Shown: piece by piece, positions 7,723-16,400 of the stretch
Layout of the letters: each line of letters opens with the position of its first letter
Position numbering within the stretch: position 1 is the first letter of the stretch
DNA from: TC-15 sp034437275
Lineage (GTDB): Bacteria > Chloroflexota > Anaerolineae > Aggregatilineales > Aggregatilineaceae
Direction: 5' to 3'
Assembly: GCA_034437275.1 (NCBI GenBank)
Contig: DAOTUD010000123.1
Location: 1-37,412 of the forward strand
DNA length: 37,412 nt
Notes under the pieces: generated by a model
The model's database searches: none
Seen by the model: only the letters and a program-made list of their open reading frames with translations
What the model was told of the DNA's origin: nothing
Translations under genes and position numbers: made by a program

Positions 7723-7760
7723 AGTAGGTGAGTGTATCATATTTTCGATTTCTTGTTGGA

Positions 7761-7766
7761 ATTGTA
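7761..7766 (-). promoter_or_regulatory. Possible -10 element upstream of the 405-aa gene
   Basis: TACAAT on the minus strand (7766 to 7761) matches 5 of 6 consensus bases. No good -35 stands at 16-18 bp (TAGACT at 15 bp is the best match). A start site near 7754 would put the ATG 14-32 nt into the transcript. Confidence 0.3.
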
Positions 7767-7818
7767 GCACAACGGCCTACAAGTCTACCGCGCTCTGCGT
7801 CGCGCCGCGAGTGCGGGG

Positions 7819-8736
7819 TTACGCCAGGAACAGGATCGCCGTGCCCATCACCGCCAGCACCGTGCCGGCCACCGCCCGCCCGGTGATCTGCTCCTTGAAG
7901 ATGATGCGCCCCAACGGCAGCAGGATCACCGGCGAGAGGGCCATCAGGGTGGAGGCAATGCCGACCGGCGCGTTCTGCACCGCGATCAACGACAGCCACA
8001 CGCCCAGGAACGGCCCGGCGATCGCGCCCCCCAGGATGAAGCGCAGCGCGCGGGGATGCTCGCGCAGTTTGCGGAAGTTGCCGCCTGCCTGCCGCGCCGC
8101 CAGCGCGAACAGCCAGATCGCCACCGTCGACACGCTGAGCCGGATCATATTGCCCGACAGCGCCGAGAAATCACCGCTCAGCCCCTGCTTGGACGCGATC
8201 AGCCCGGACGCCTGCCCCAGCGCGCCGCCCAGCCCGCACAGCACCCCCAGCACGTAATAGCGCGGCGAAACGTCCGGCAGCCCGCCGTTGTTGTTCTCTC
8301 TGCGCCGTTCCGAGACAACCCACGCCACACCACTGATCGCCAGCGCGATGCCCAGGATTTCCATCCCGGCCAGCGTCTCGTCCAGCAGCACCCACGCCAG
8401 CACCGCGCCGATCACCGGGTTGAGCGACATCAGCAGCATCGACAGGCGCGGGCCGATCATGACGAACGCCTGGAACAGCAGCGCATCGCCCAGTACGAAG
8501 CCGATCAAGCCCGACAGCCCCATCCAGCCCCAGCGCTCCAGTTCGGCGTCGAGGGGCAAGGGCTGGCCTTGCAGCGCCCAATGCAGCCCGCCGACCATCA
8601 CCAGCGCCAGCAGCAGCCGCGTGCGGTTGACGACCGGGGAGCCGACTTCCCGCCCGGACAATGTGAAAAAGATCGAAGTGAAGCTCCAGAAAAATGAGGT
8701 CGCCAGTCCGGCCAGTTCGCCGGTATATGCATCCAC
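7819..8736 (-). CDS. DMT-superfamily transporter (EamA domains)
   Basis: This 305-residue protein has about ten hydrophobic segments arranged as two EamA repeats. Repeat 1 covers about residues 5-142 and ends with the characteristic 'LNPVIGAVLAWVLLDETL' followed by 'GIALAISGVAWV'. Repeat 2 covers about residues 160-305 and carries the matching 'ALSPVILLPLGRIIFKEQIT' and 'AGTVLAVMGTAIL'. The duplicated 'P-V-(I)...E' block after helix 8 is diagnostic of drug/metabolite exporters of the inner membrane. The substrate is unknown; family members export amino acids, nucleobases or other small metabolites. The gene lies downstream of thrS, but a strong hairpin at 8843-8878 probably separates transcription. 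The start at 8736 lacks a clear Shine-Dalgarno. Confidence 0.88.
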   Translation of the reverse strand: MDAYTGELAGLATSFFWSFTSIFFTLSGREVGSPVVNRTRLLLALVMVGGLHWALQGQPLPLDAELERWGWMGLSGLIGFVLGDALLFQAFVMIGPRLSMLLMSLNPVIGAVLAWVLLDETLAGMEILGIALAISGVAWVVSERRRENNNGGLPDVSPRYYVLGVLCGLGGALGQASGLIASKQGLSGDFSALSGNMIRLSVSTVAIWLFALAARQAGGNFRKLREHPRALRFILGGAIAGPFLGVWLSLIAVQNAPVGIASTLMALSPVILLPLGRIIFKEQITGRAVAGTVLAVMGTAILFLA

Positions 8737-8842
8737 GATGATGTTCTGCCTTTGTGTGCAAACGGATCAAGGGCGGGCCAATACGGCAAAAAGCCACCGC
8801 CAGCGCACATTGTCCCGTACACCAGCGGTGGAAAACGTCCAC

Positions 8843-8878
8843 AAACGGCGGGGCCGATCCTGTCGATCCGCCCCACCG
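8843..8878 (-). terminator. Probable intrinsic terminator of the thrS transcript
   Basis: On the minus strand, immediately after the thrS stop, CGGTGGGGC (8878-8870) pairs with GCCCCGCCG (8854-8846), with an extra GATC/GATC pairing nearer the loop. A short T-run (TTTG, then TTTT ten bases later) follows. The stem is strong but the U-tract is weak. Confidence 0.5.
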
Positions 8879-8884
8879 CGATGG

Positions 8885-10684
8885 TTACTGCAATTCGAGT
8901 GCTTTGGTGTCCACGATGTGCGTGACATGGGCGATAAAGTCTTTGACGGGCATCGCGCCCAGGTCTTCGCCGCTGCGCAGCCGGACACTGACCGCGCTCT
9001 TCTCGATGTCGCGGTCCCCGGCGATCAACATCCAGGGGACTTTCTGCAGCGTAGCATTGCGAATCTTCGCGCCCAGCCGGTCGCCGGAATCGTCGACTGC
9101 GACGCGCAGCCCTTCCGCGTGCAACTGCTCGGCCACGTCCTGCACGTAGTCCAGGTGGCGGTCGGCGATGGGCAGCAGCATGACCTGCACCGGGTGCAGC
9201 CAGGCCGGGAACGCGCCCCCGTAGTGCTCGATCAGCACCGCGACGAAGCGCTCCAGGCTGCCGTACAGCGCGCGGTGGATCATGATCGGGCGATGGCGTT
9301 CGTTGTCCTCGCCAACGTACTCCAGGTCGAAGCGTTCCGGCAGGTTGTAGTCGACCTGGATCGTGCTGATCTGCCATTCGCGCTTGAGCACGTCGCGGAT
9401 CACGAAGTCCAGCTTGGGGCCGTAGAAGGCGGCCTCGCCCTCCTCGACCGTGAAGTCCACGCCGCGTTTTTCGGCGGCGGCGATGATCGCCTGCGCCGCG
9501 CGCTTCCAGTTGTCGTCGCTGCCGACGTATTTGTCGCTTTCGGGATCGCGCACGCCGACCCGCGCGCGGTAGTCCGTCAGCCCCAGCCCGGTCAGGATGA
9601 ACGCCACCAGGTCGATGACCTTCACGAACTCCTCTTCGAGCTGCTCCGGCGTGCAGAAGATGTGCGCGTCGTCCTGCGTGAAGCCGCGCACGCGCGTCAG
9701 GCCGTGCAGTTCGCCAGATTTCTCGTAGCGGTAGACCGTGCCGAACTCGGCGTAGCGCACCGGTAGATCGCGGTAGGAGTGCAGATCATCCTTATATATA
9801 TGGATGTGGTGCGGGCAGTTCATGGGCTTGAGCATGAACAGGTCGCCCTCAACATCGAACGGCGAATACTGGCTCTCCTGGTAGTACGGGTAGTGCCCGG
9901 ACCGTTCGTACAGCGCCACGCGGGCGATATGCGGCGTCATGATCGGTTCGTAGCCGCGCTCGGTCTGCACGTCGCGCAGGAAGCGCTCCAGCAGATCGCG
10001 CAGCACCGCCCCCCTGGGCTTCCACAGCGGCAGGCCCTTCCCGACCTCCTGGTTGAAGGTGAACAGGCCGAGTTCCTGGCCAATGCGGCGGTGATCGCGG
10101 CGTCTGGCCTCCTCGAGCAGCTCCAGGTATTCCTCAAGCTGTTGGGACGTCTCCCACACCGTGCCATAAATGCGCGTGAGCATCTCGCGGTTTTCGTCGC
10201 CGCGCCAGTACGCGCCCGCCGGCGGCTTGAACGTGATGCTGAGCGCGTCCGGGTTGATCGCGCCCGTGCTGTCGACGTGCGGCCCCCGGCACAGGTCCTC
10301 GAAGGTATCCTGCGTGTAGGTGCTGATCACGACGTCTTCGTCCGTCTTTTCGCCGTATTCGTCGACATCGCCTGCTTCCAGCCCGTCGATCAGTTCCTGC
10401 TTGTACTTCTGGTCGCTGAAGATGGCGCGGGCTTCGTCGGCGCTGACTTCCTTGCGCACGAATTTGTAATCGTCTTTGATGATTTCGCGCATCCGGGCTT
10501 CGATCTCCGCCAGGTCTTCCTCGGTCAATGGGCGCGGCAGGTCGAAGTCGTAGTAAAAGCCGTCTTCAATCGGCGGGCCGATGGCGATCTGTGCGCCGGG
10601 GAATTTCTCCAGCACGGCCTGGGCCATGACATGCGCCGTCGAGTGGCGGATGCGATAGAGTTTGCTGTTTTCGTAACGTTCCAT
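8885..10684 (-). CDS. thrS: Threonyl-tRNA synthetase lacking the N-terminal TGS domain
   Basis: It charges tRNA(Thr) with threonine in the cytoplasm. The 599 residues begin directly at the editing (N2) domain: HSTAH (His14, His18) and CRGPH (Cys132, His136) are the editing/metal-type motif residues. The class II catalytic core follows, with zinc ligands Cys290 ('PMNCPHH'), His341 ('DDAHIF') and His470 ('MIHRA'), motif 2 around 310-345 ('RYEKSGELHGLTRVRGFTQ') and motif 3 around 467-485. The C-terminal anticodon-binding domain runs from about residue 495 to the end. Typical bacterial ThrRS is about 640 residues with a TGS domain first; here it is absent. The start is secure because AAGGAG lies 12 nt upstream and no in-frame coding sequence for a TGS domain is visible before it. 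The T-box upstream of the preceding gene (11363-11630) carries a Thr specifier. Confidence 0.96.
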   Translation of the reverse strand: MERYENSKLYRIRHSTAHVMAQAVLEKFPGAQIAIGPPIEDGFYYDFDLPRPLTEEDLAEIEARMREIIKDDYKFVRKEVSADEARAIFSDQKYKQELIDGLEAGDVDEYGEKTDEDVVISTYTQDTFEDLCRGPHVDSTGAINPDALSITFKPPAGAYWRGDENREMLTRIYGTVWETSQQLEEYLELLEEARRRDHRRIGQELGLFTFNQEVGKGLPLWKPRGAVLRDLLERFLRDVQTERGYEPIMTPHIARVALYERSGHYPYYQESQYSPFDVEGDLFMLKPMNCPHHIHIYKDDLHSYRDLPVRYAEFGTVYRYEKSGELHGLTRVRGFTQDDAHIFCTPEQLEEEFVKVIDLVAFILTGLGLTDYRARVGVRDPESDKYVGSDDNWKRAAQAIIAAAEKRGVDFTVEEGEAAFYGPKLDFVIRDVLKREWQISTIQVDYNLPERFDLEYVGEDNERHRPIMIHRALYGSLERFVAVLIEHYGGAFPAWLHPVQVMLLPIADRHLDYVQDVAEQLHAEGLRVAVDDSGDRLGAKIRNATLQKVPWMLIAGDRDIEKSAVSVRLRSGEDLGAMPVKDFIAHVTHIVDTKALELQ

Positions 10685-10924
10685 GGTGGTCGGGTTTTCT
10701 CCTTAGCGTCGATCACAGTGTGCAATGACAAGTATGGGGAGCGTATGCCAGTTAGTGGCCCCGGATGGCCGGTGCGCAACTGTCCCTCAAGCGGCAACAG
10801 GGGCACATTGCGCTACACCCCGCTGCCGGCGCGCTGCAGCAGCCGGCAGGGCACAGCACAATCCGCCCCTGCGGCTACCGCCCGGTGACAGTTCCGGTAC
10901 CAGTTGACGGGTCAGCCATCGGCA
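10685..10924 (-). other. 240-bp spacer between the 118-aa gene and thrS, with a stable hairpin
   Basis: I see no convincing gene here. An 8-bp perfect inverted repeat (CTGCCGGC at 10823-10830, GCCGGCAG at 10842-10849; 11-nt loop) has no T-run after it, so it is not a standard terminator. The AAGGAG Shine-Dalgarno for thrS is near 10697-10702 on the minus strand. The length is unusual for two genes expected to share the T-box transcript, and the hairpin could be an mRNA-processing or stabilising site. Confidence 0.4.
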
Positions 10925-11281
10925 CTACCCTCGGCCCTGCTGGGCCAGTTTCTCCGGCTGCGACATCTCAACAAACACACTTTCGAATACGCCGAGCGCC
11001 ATCAGGTTGTCGATCACATCTTCGATGATGTCGCTGATGAGCACTTCCACAATGACATGCGGTGTCTCTAGCGCGAGAAACGGCGTTGGCGCGAGGGCGC
11101 GCGTCATGTCGCGCGCCACTTCCAGGCTAAGCTGCATTTCCTGCTGCAAGTGCGCCAGCGTCACGAAATGCGCCTGCCACAGTTTGCCGTCTTCCATTTC
11201 CACCAACACATCAGCACTGTCAGTGTGCGGGTTAAAGTCGGTTTGTGGTTCTTGTTCGATCCAAACACGTTTTACCAGCAC
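10925..11281 (-). CDS. Unknown 118-aa acidic protein downstream of the Thr T-box
   Basis: I do not recognise this family. The 118 residues are soluble and acidic, with no TM segment or signal peptide. The pattern is a beta-rich N-terminus ('KRVWIEQ', 'ADVLVEMEDGKLWQAHFVT') followed by helices ('LAHLQQEMQLSLEVARDM' and 'EVLISDIIEDVIDNLMALGVF'), and it ends in a loose tail. The GTG start at 11281 is preceded by AAGGA about 10 nt upstream. It is the first gene after the T-box leader, so its expression should rise when threonyl-tRNA is uncharged. Codon-periodic GC and a proper Shine-Dalgarno argue for a real gene. A link to threonine metabolism, to tRNA(Thr) or to the TGS-less ThrRS is only suggested by position. 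Confidence 0.75.
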   Translation of the reverse strand: MLVKRVWIEQEPQTDFNPHTDSADVLVEMEDGKLWQAHFVTLAHLQQEMQLSLEVARDMTRALAPTPFLALETPHVIVEVLISDIIEDVIDNLMALGVFESVFVEMSQPEKLAQQGRG

Positions 11282-11362
11282 GGTCCTTCATTCCTTACAC
11301 TCAAGATGGATATATAATTCCATACTACACCATTTTTTGAGGGCCAAGTGTATGAGACACAC

Positions 11363-11391
11363 AAAAAAACCCCGCCCGGCTTGGGGCGAGG
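11363..11391 (-). terminator. T-box intrinsic terminator
   Basis: The minus-strand stem CCTCGCCC / GGGCGGGG (11391-11370; one G-T wobble, CAAGCC loop) is followed by seven T residues (11369-11363). It lies about ten bases after the T-box core, as expected of a transcriptional class T-box. The antiterminator would form from the T-box core and its upstream complement. Confidence 0.85.
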
Positions 11392-11630
11392 CTGGTTTTC
11401 CACGCGGTTCCACCCAACTTCGACACCCCCACCGGTACGCGGTGCGCGGTGTCCTCAGTGTGGCCAATAACGGGGCCAGCCGTCGCCGCTTAGTGAGCCG
11501 GGCCGTTGGGCGGCGCGCTCGCGGGGGGTCTTCCTGGTGGGCCGGACAAGCAGGCTTGCAGTCGGTGGCCTGCGCTCCCTGGGACCGGTCGGGACACCAG
11601 TACTCGTCCCGGTTAACGCTTTAAAGTTAC
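11363..11630 (-). ncRNA. T-box riboswitch, threonine type (specifier ACC)
   Basis: Read on the minus strand, the leader contains the T-box core TGGGTGGAACCGCGTG (11416-11401), then an intrinsic terminator ending in T7. Stem I is recognisable: AGTA (11604-11601) is followed by CTGGT (11600-11596), which pairs with ACCAG (11538-11534). GAAG and then ACC (11529-11527) come next, followed by a C-run that can close with GGG before the AGTA. That places AGTA and GAAG-ACC on opposite sides of the specifier loop, so the specifier codon is ACC (Thr). This agrees with thrS as the nearest recognisable target. Uncharged tRNA(Thr) should stabilise the antiterminator and let transcription read into the 118-aa gene and thrS. 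Confidence 0.88.
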
Positions 11631-11635
11631 CGCCC

Positions 11636-11665
11636 AGCATAGCGCAAAAAGCCGGGGGATGTCAA
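11636..11665 (-). promoter_or_regulatory. Sigma70-type promoter driving the T-box/thrS transcript
   Basis: There is a perfect -35 TTGACA (11665-11660), an 18-bp spacer and TATGCT (11641-11636; 4 of 6). The predicted start near 11629 falls right at the beginning of the T-box leader, which supports both assignments. Confidence 0.7.
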
Positions 11666-11745
11666 GCAATTCCACGAAACATTAATACTTGGTATTGGTT
11701 CTGTGTACTTTTTGGTTTGAAAGTGACCTGGCCCTCTTGTACGAT

Positions 11746-11774
11746 TTTCGACATATTCACCGCTGTGCTATACT
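11746..11774 (+). promoter_or_regulatory. Putative promoter for the eight-gene envelope cluster, possibly leaderless
   Basis: TATACT at 11769-11774 (5 of 6) has TCGACA at a short 15-bp spacing (11748-11753; 5 of 6) or TTTCGA at 17 bp (3 of 6). A transcript would start around 11780-11783, at or just before the ATG at 11784, leaving no room for a Shine-Dalgarno. It is divergent from the T-box promoter, about 130 bp away. Confidence 0.45.
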
Positions 11775-11783
11775 GGCGTTACT

Positions 11784-12074
11784 ATGTATGTGGATCATCG
11801 ACCTGAGCTTGAAAATTGGGCGCGCCGCCTGGCCCATTGGGCCGACCGGCTGCGTCGTGCGCGTCTCGATGGGCTGGTGCGGGCCTTGCTAGAGGCTGCC
11901 GAACCGTTAGGCCCGTTGGGAGCGCAGGTGTTGTGGATCGCACAGCCGACGCTGGGCCTGTTTGTGCCCCGCGACGAGATCACGATCCTGGCCCGGCTGT
12001 TGGACGAACCGGGCGGCATGGTCTGGCTGCGCGAGCAACTGACGGAGAGCGAAACGTGGAAAATGCAGAACTAA
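11784..12074 (+). CDS. Unknown 96-aa protein, first gene of the envelope cluster
   Basis: I do not recognise it. The 96 residues start with an amphipathic Arg/Trp-rich helical region (residues 5-38: 'ELENWARRLAHWADRLRRAR'), followed by a moderately hydrophobic stretch ('GAQVLWIAQPTLGLFVP', about 46-62). The C-terminus is charged and helical, with 'EITILARLLDEPGGM'. It is probably soluble or peripheral to the membrane. The ATG lies only 9 bases after a good -10 element, so translation may be leaderless. It overlaps the next gene by 19 nt, a sign of coupled translation. Its place at the head of the cluster suggests a role in the same assembly. Confidence 0.7.
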   Translation: MYVDHRPELENWARRLAHWADRLRRARLDGLVRALLEAAEPLGPLGAQVLWIAQPTLGLFVPRDEITILARLLDEPGGMVWLREQLTESETWKMQN

Positions 12075-12796
12075 CCCTGGTGCTGCTGGTGATCGCGTTT
12101 GCGGCCACCCTGGGCGGGCGCGTGCTGCTGCGCCGGATATCGCTGATCTTGCGCCAGATTCCGGCCTACGAGATCATGCCCGCTGCCGCTGCTGACGCGG
12201 TCGAGAGCGACAACCGGCTGCACTTCGCCATTGGTGGCGACGGCGTGGGGACGCTGGGCACGGCCAGCGCGCTGGCCGCGGCGGAGATGGTGTACCGGCT
12301 GGCCGAACGGCTGGCGATCAGCCACCGCACGCCGCTGGTCACGCTCAGCGACGCGCTGAATCTGCCCCTGGCGCAGGATACGCTGCGCCGGGCGTACGAG
12401 TACCGCCAAAACCTGGACGATTTTCGCAGCGGGGCCGCCGCGTGGCTGCCCCCGACGCGCCGCTCGCTGGCGTTTGCGGCGGGCGCGGCCAGCCTGGCGG
12501 CGGACGCGGACGTGACCGGCAGCGTGCTGCTGGGCCGTTTCGGGGCCGAACTGGCGCTGCTGGGCGAAGGCGCGCTGCGCCACGACCAGACGTTGATCGC
12601 GCACAGCGATCTGCTGGAAGGCCAGGCAATCGCCTTTGTGCAGGCCGACCAGGTGTTGATCGGTGAGGAATTATATGTCGGCCCGGCCTATGTCAACCCG
12701 CGCGCCATCGACCAGAGCGGTCTGCTGGCCCTGGAGTTGATGCGCTGGCTGGTTATAGTGGGTGTCCTGGTGGCTGCGCTGCAGGCGGCGCTCTAG
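12056..12796 (+). CDS. Two-TM protein, DUF6754-like
   Basis: The 246 residues have a TM segment at each end (about 4-22 and 222-243), enclosing a soluble domain of about 200 residues rich in Ala and Gly. Recognisable conserved-looking blocks are 'HFAIGGDGVGTLGTASALA', 'SHRTPLVTLSD', 'LPLAQDTLRRAY', 'GRFGAEL' and 'IAHSDLLEGQAIAF'. From memory this resembles the uncharacterised DUF6754 family; I could not verify that. The GTG start at 12056 is chosen because GGAG lies 8 nt upstream (12044-12047), and upstream in-frame codons overlap the previous gene in another frame. An 18-nt spacer leads to the next gene. With short termini it would place its main domain on one face of the membrane. Confidence 0.78.
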   Translation: MENAELTLVLLVIAFAATLGGRVLLRRISLILRQIPAYEIMPAAAADAVESDNRLHFAIGGDGVGTLGTASALAAAEMVYRLAERLAISHRTPLVTLSDALNLPLAQDTLRRAYEYRQNLDDFRSGAAAWLPPTRRSLAFAAGAASLAADADVTGSVLLGRFGAELALLGEGALRHDQTLIAHSDLLEGQAIAFVQADQVLIGEELYVGPAYVNPRAIDQSGLLALELMRWLVIVGVLVAALQAAL

Positions 12797-12814
12797 GAGA
12801 TAGAGGGGGACGGC

Positions 12815-13465
12815 GTGAGACGCCATCGTTTGCTGGATTTTCTCTCGACGGTCACGGTGATCAGCGTTGGGCTGATCACCCTGATCGGCCTGTTGAGTGA
12901 CGACGGGTCCGTCCCGTCGATCATGGCTGTGTTCCTGGTCCAACTGCTGGTGGTGGTTGCGGCAGTGGCGGTGCTGGCCGGCGTGTTCAACTTGCTGGCG
13001 GTGCACCTGGGCCGCTTCGTTCGCGCCGAGCACGGCTGGCCCTACAGCTTGCTGACGCTGGCGGTAGCGGTGGCGGTGGTCGTGGTGCGCATCCTGGACC
13101 GGGCCGCGATCTGGTCCGGTGACCTGGCGGGCGAGCAGATCAGCGTGCGGGTCTTCGAGGCGGTGCAAGTCAGCCTCGAGTCGGCGTTGGCCGCCATTCT
13201 GATTTTCTTCCTGGTATTTGCCGCCTACCGGTTGATGCGCCGCCGGGCGACGGTGTGGCACGTCGTGTTTACGGCAGCCGTCGTGGTGATGCTGGTGGGG
13301 TGGATTCCCCTCGAGCAGGCCGCGGTGCTGGCCGATGCGCGCGCGTGGCTGGTCGAAGTGCCGGTCAGCGCCGGGGCACGCGGCATTTTGATCGGCGTGG
13401 GCCTGGGCACGGTGACGGTCGGTGTGCGCGTGTTGATCGGACAGGATCGCGCGTACCGGGGGTAA
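12815..13465 (+). CDS. Polytopic membrane protein of unknown function (envelope cluster)
   Basis: The 216-residue protein has about six hydrophobic segments: roughly residues 8-27, 36-60, 73-92, 115-135, 145-164 and 183-203. No family is recognised. Loops are short apart from 92-115, and it has no obvious catalytic motif. The GTG start at 12815 has an AGGGGGA Shine-Dalgarno about 5 nt upstream, which also explains the 18-nt distance from the preceding gene. A similar-sized polytopic protein (17719-18396) follows the giant gene, so the giant protein's gene is flanked by two membrane partners. I infer that they form a membrane complex with it. Confidence 0.75.
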   Translation: MRRHRLLDFLSTVTVISVGLITLIGLLSDDGSVPSIMAVFLVQLLVVVAAVAVLAGVFNLLAVHLGRFVRAEHGWPYSLLTLAVAVAVVVVRILDRAAIWSGDLAGEQISVRVFEAVQVSLESALAAILIFFLVFAAYRLMRRRATVWHVVFTAAVVVMLVGWIPLEQAAVLADARAWLVEVPVSAGARGILIGVGLGTVTVGVRVLIGQDRAYRG

Positions 13466-13489
13466 CCTAACAGAGAGCAGGACAAAGTT

Positions 13490-16400
13490 ATGCCGGACGA
13501 CTCCAACAATATCTTCGATGATGATAACCTGGTCCCTGATTGGCTGCAGGGCATGGACGACGACTCGTCGGATGCCCCCGGCGAGGACGACTTTTTCGAC
13601 GACCTCCCGCTGCCAGATGCGGATCAGTTAAGCCAGGAGCAGCCCGCGACCCCGCCCCCCGCCGGGAGCGAGCCGCCGCCCTGGGAGCGTCATGCGGCGG
13701 AAGCGTCGCCGCCCCCGGCGTCACCGACTCCGGCGGATGCCCCCTGGGAAGCGGCCAGTGGTCCCCCGGCCCCGCCGCCCCAACCCTCGGCGGCGTCCGC
13801 CCCCTGGGGAGCCGGCGCACCGCCCACCCTGCCCCCGCCGGGCATGGCCGCGGAGCCGTCCACGCCTGAGGACAGCGGCGCAGCGGACGCATTCGAAGCG
13901 CCAGCCGAGCCAGAACCGGGCGACGCGGACGAGATCCCCGAACTGCCGCGCGGCCTGACTGGGGCCTTGCCCTGGATGGCCGAGCCGGAACAGCCCGCCA
14001 CGCCGGAGGAACCGCAGTTCACCTTCGACGATCTGGCGGATGAATTCGAGCAAGAGCCAGACGACGCGCCCGCCCCCGCCGAACCGGAGCAGCCGCCCTC
14101 GCTGCGCGACCGGCTGCTGGCGATGTCGCCGGACCGCGACGACGAACCGCCCCCCTCCGCACCGGATACGGACACCGGCGACGCCATGGCGGCTGAGGAT
14201 GCCGACTGGATGAGCGCTTTTGGCGACGCGGGTGAAACTGACCTGCCGTCCGATGCGGACGTGCCCGCCTCCGACGAGGCCGACATGGCGTGGCTGGAGG
14301 ATGACGAAGACGACGCCGGAGCGGGTGAGCCGCCTGCGCCAGAACCCGAACCAGAAGACGAGGACGACCTGGCGTTCCTGCTGGACGAGGACGCGGACCT
14401 GCCCGCACCGGATTTTGACGAGTTGGGCGTCGATGACGAGGATTTCTCGTTCGATGACCTGCCGATGCCGGAATACGGGGCGGAAAAACCGGAGGAACCA
14501 GACCCCGTCGCCAGGGACGAGGGCGAATTCCTGCCGGATTGGCTCGACGAGGCCGAACCACCGCCCGAAGACAAATTCGACGCCGCGCCGCAAGCCGAAC
14601 CTGCCGAAGAACTGCCCGATTGGCTGGGCCAGGCCGCCGAGGACGAATTCGACGAACCGGCAGCCGAGGAGCCGGAACCCGTCGCCGAGGACGAGGGCGA
14701 ATTCCTGCCGGATTGGCTCGACGAGGCCGACGCCCCCACAACCGGCATTCGCCGCATTCGCCCGGTCGACGAGGCGGAGGAAGAAGCACCCGCCGAAGCG
14801 CCCCCCGGCTGGCTGGACGAGGGCGAAAGGGCCGAGGAAGTCGCGCCGAGTGATATCCCGCCCGGCATGACCTACGATGAATGGGAACAGAGCCAGATCG
14901 AGCGCGAGCAAGAAGAACAGAAAACGCCTGAGGAGCGCCTGCTGGAAGAAGTGCCGGACTGGTTCGAGCGCCTGGACCAGGACGCGCCCGCCCCCGAAGC
15001 GCCGGAAACGCCGGAGGCTGAAGCTCCCGCCCAACCCGCGCAGCCGGAATTCGTGCCGGACTGGTTCCTGGGCCTCGACGAGCAGGACGAGGAAGAAGCC
15101 CCCGATTGGTTCAAACAGATTGACTATTCCGCCGAACCGGTGATGAGCGCCGAGGAGCCGGACGAGGAGGCCGCAGCGCCCGAACCCGCCGATGTGCCGG
15201 ACTGGTTCGCCGGGGCCGATGCCGGGGCCGGGCAGGACGTCGACTGGGCCGAAATGTTTGGCGGGCCATCCGAACCCGCCGAACCGGGCGAGATGCCGGA
15301 CTGGCTGGCGGCGAGCGCACCCGGTGAGGATGAGATGGCCGAACCGGGCGATATCCCCTTCCCCGACCTGGACCTCGACCAGGAGATGCCCGCGCCCGAA
15401 GAAGGCGAGCAAGAGAAAGCTGCCGAAGAAACCCCACCCGAGGATTGGATGGCCGACTTTGTGCCCACCGAACCGGGCGCGCTGGCCAAGACGGGCCAGC
15501 TCTCCGAGTCGGGCGAGGATTTCGTCGAGCGTTTCGAGCCGGTCGACCCCACCCAGATGGAGCCGGCCCAACCGGCCCCCGACGACGAAGCGCCGGACTG
15601 GCTGCGCGAGATGGGCGACGAGGAAGCAGAGGAACTGCCGCTACCCGACGACCTGCTGGGCGCGCCGGAGCCGTCCGAACCGGCGGAGCCAGAGCCGTCG
15701 CTGGCGGAAGGCGAGCCGGACTGGTTGAGCGATCTCTCGCCCGAAGACCTGGAGGCCCCCCAGGAACCGGTAGACCTGGAAGCCGGGGTCGAAGCCGAGG
15801 CCGAACCAGAGGAGGAACCGGAACCCGAACTCGACAGCGGCGCGATTGACGACCTGCTGGGCTGGGGGTCCGATCTGCCCGCCGTGCAGGAGGAGCCGGA
15901 AACCGCAATCGCCCCGATGGACGACCTCGAATCGCTGTTCGACGAGGCCGCGTTCCGCGAGGAACTACAGACCGAGGAAGGGGCCGCCGCCGAACCGGAG
16001 CCGGAGCCGGAGCCGGAACCCGGAGTCGAAGCGCTCGAGTTAGATTTGGAGGACTTCGAACTGCCGGTCGAAGGCGAGTTACAGCCCGATTGGGTCCAGG
16101 AGATGCGCCCCGAAGACCTGCCGGTCACCTTCTCGATCGGCGGGGTGGAGATCAGCCGCCGCCAGCGGTCGCTGGACGAACTGCCGGAACGGTTGCAGGA
16201 TTTCCGCCAGGCCGCCCAGGACGAGCAAGAAAAGGTCGCGTCGCAAGCGGGAGCTCCCCCAGAAGCCGGCACGCTCAAAGGGATGTCGGGCGTGCTGCCG
16301 GTGTTGAGCAGCGTGCTGCCCTACGACGCGGCGGATATGGCGGTTGAGGGGCTGGTCGTCTCCGATGCACAGCGGCGGCGCGCCGACCAGTTGCAGGGCA

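Noticed and set aside
13721..15571. 616-codon open frame antisense to the giant PDW-repeat gene
   Set aside because: Its apparent repeats mirror the sense-strand GAA/CCG-type codons, and it has no Shine-Dalgarno or domain. The sense frame has operon context, coupled stop/start and clear topology.
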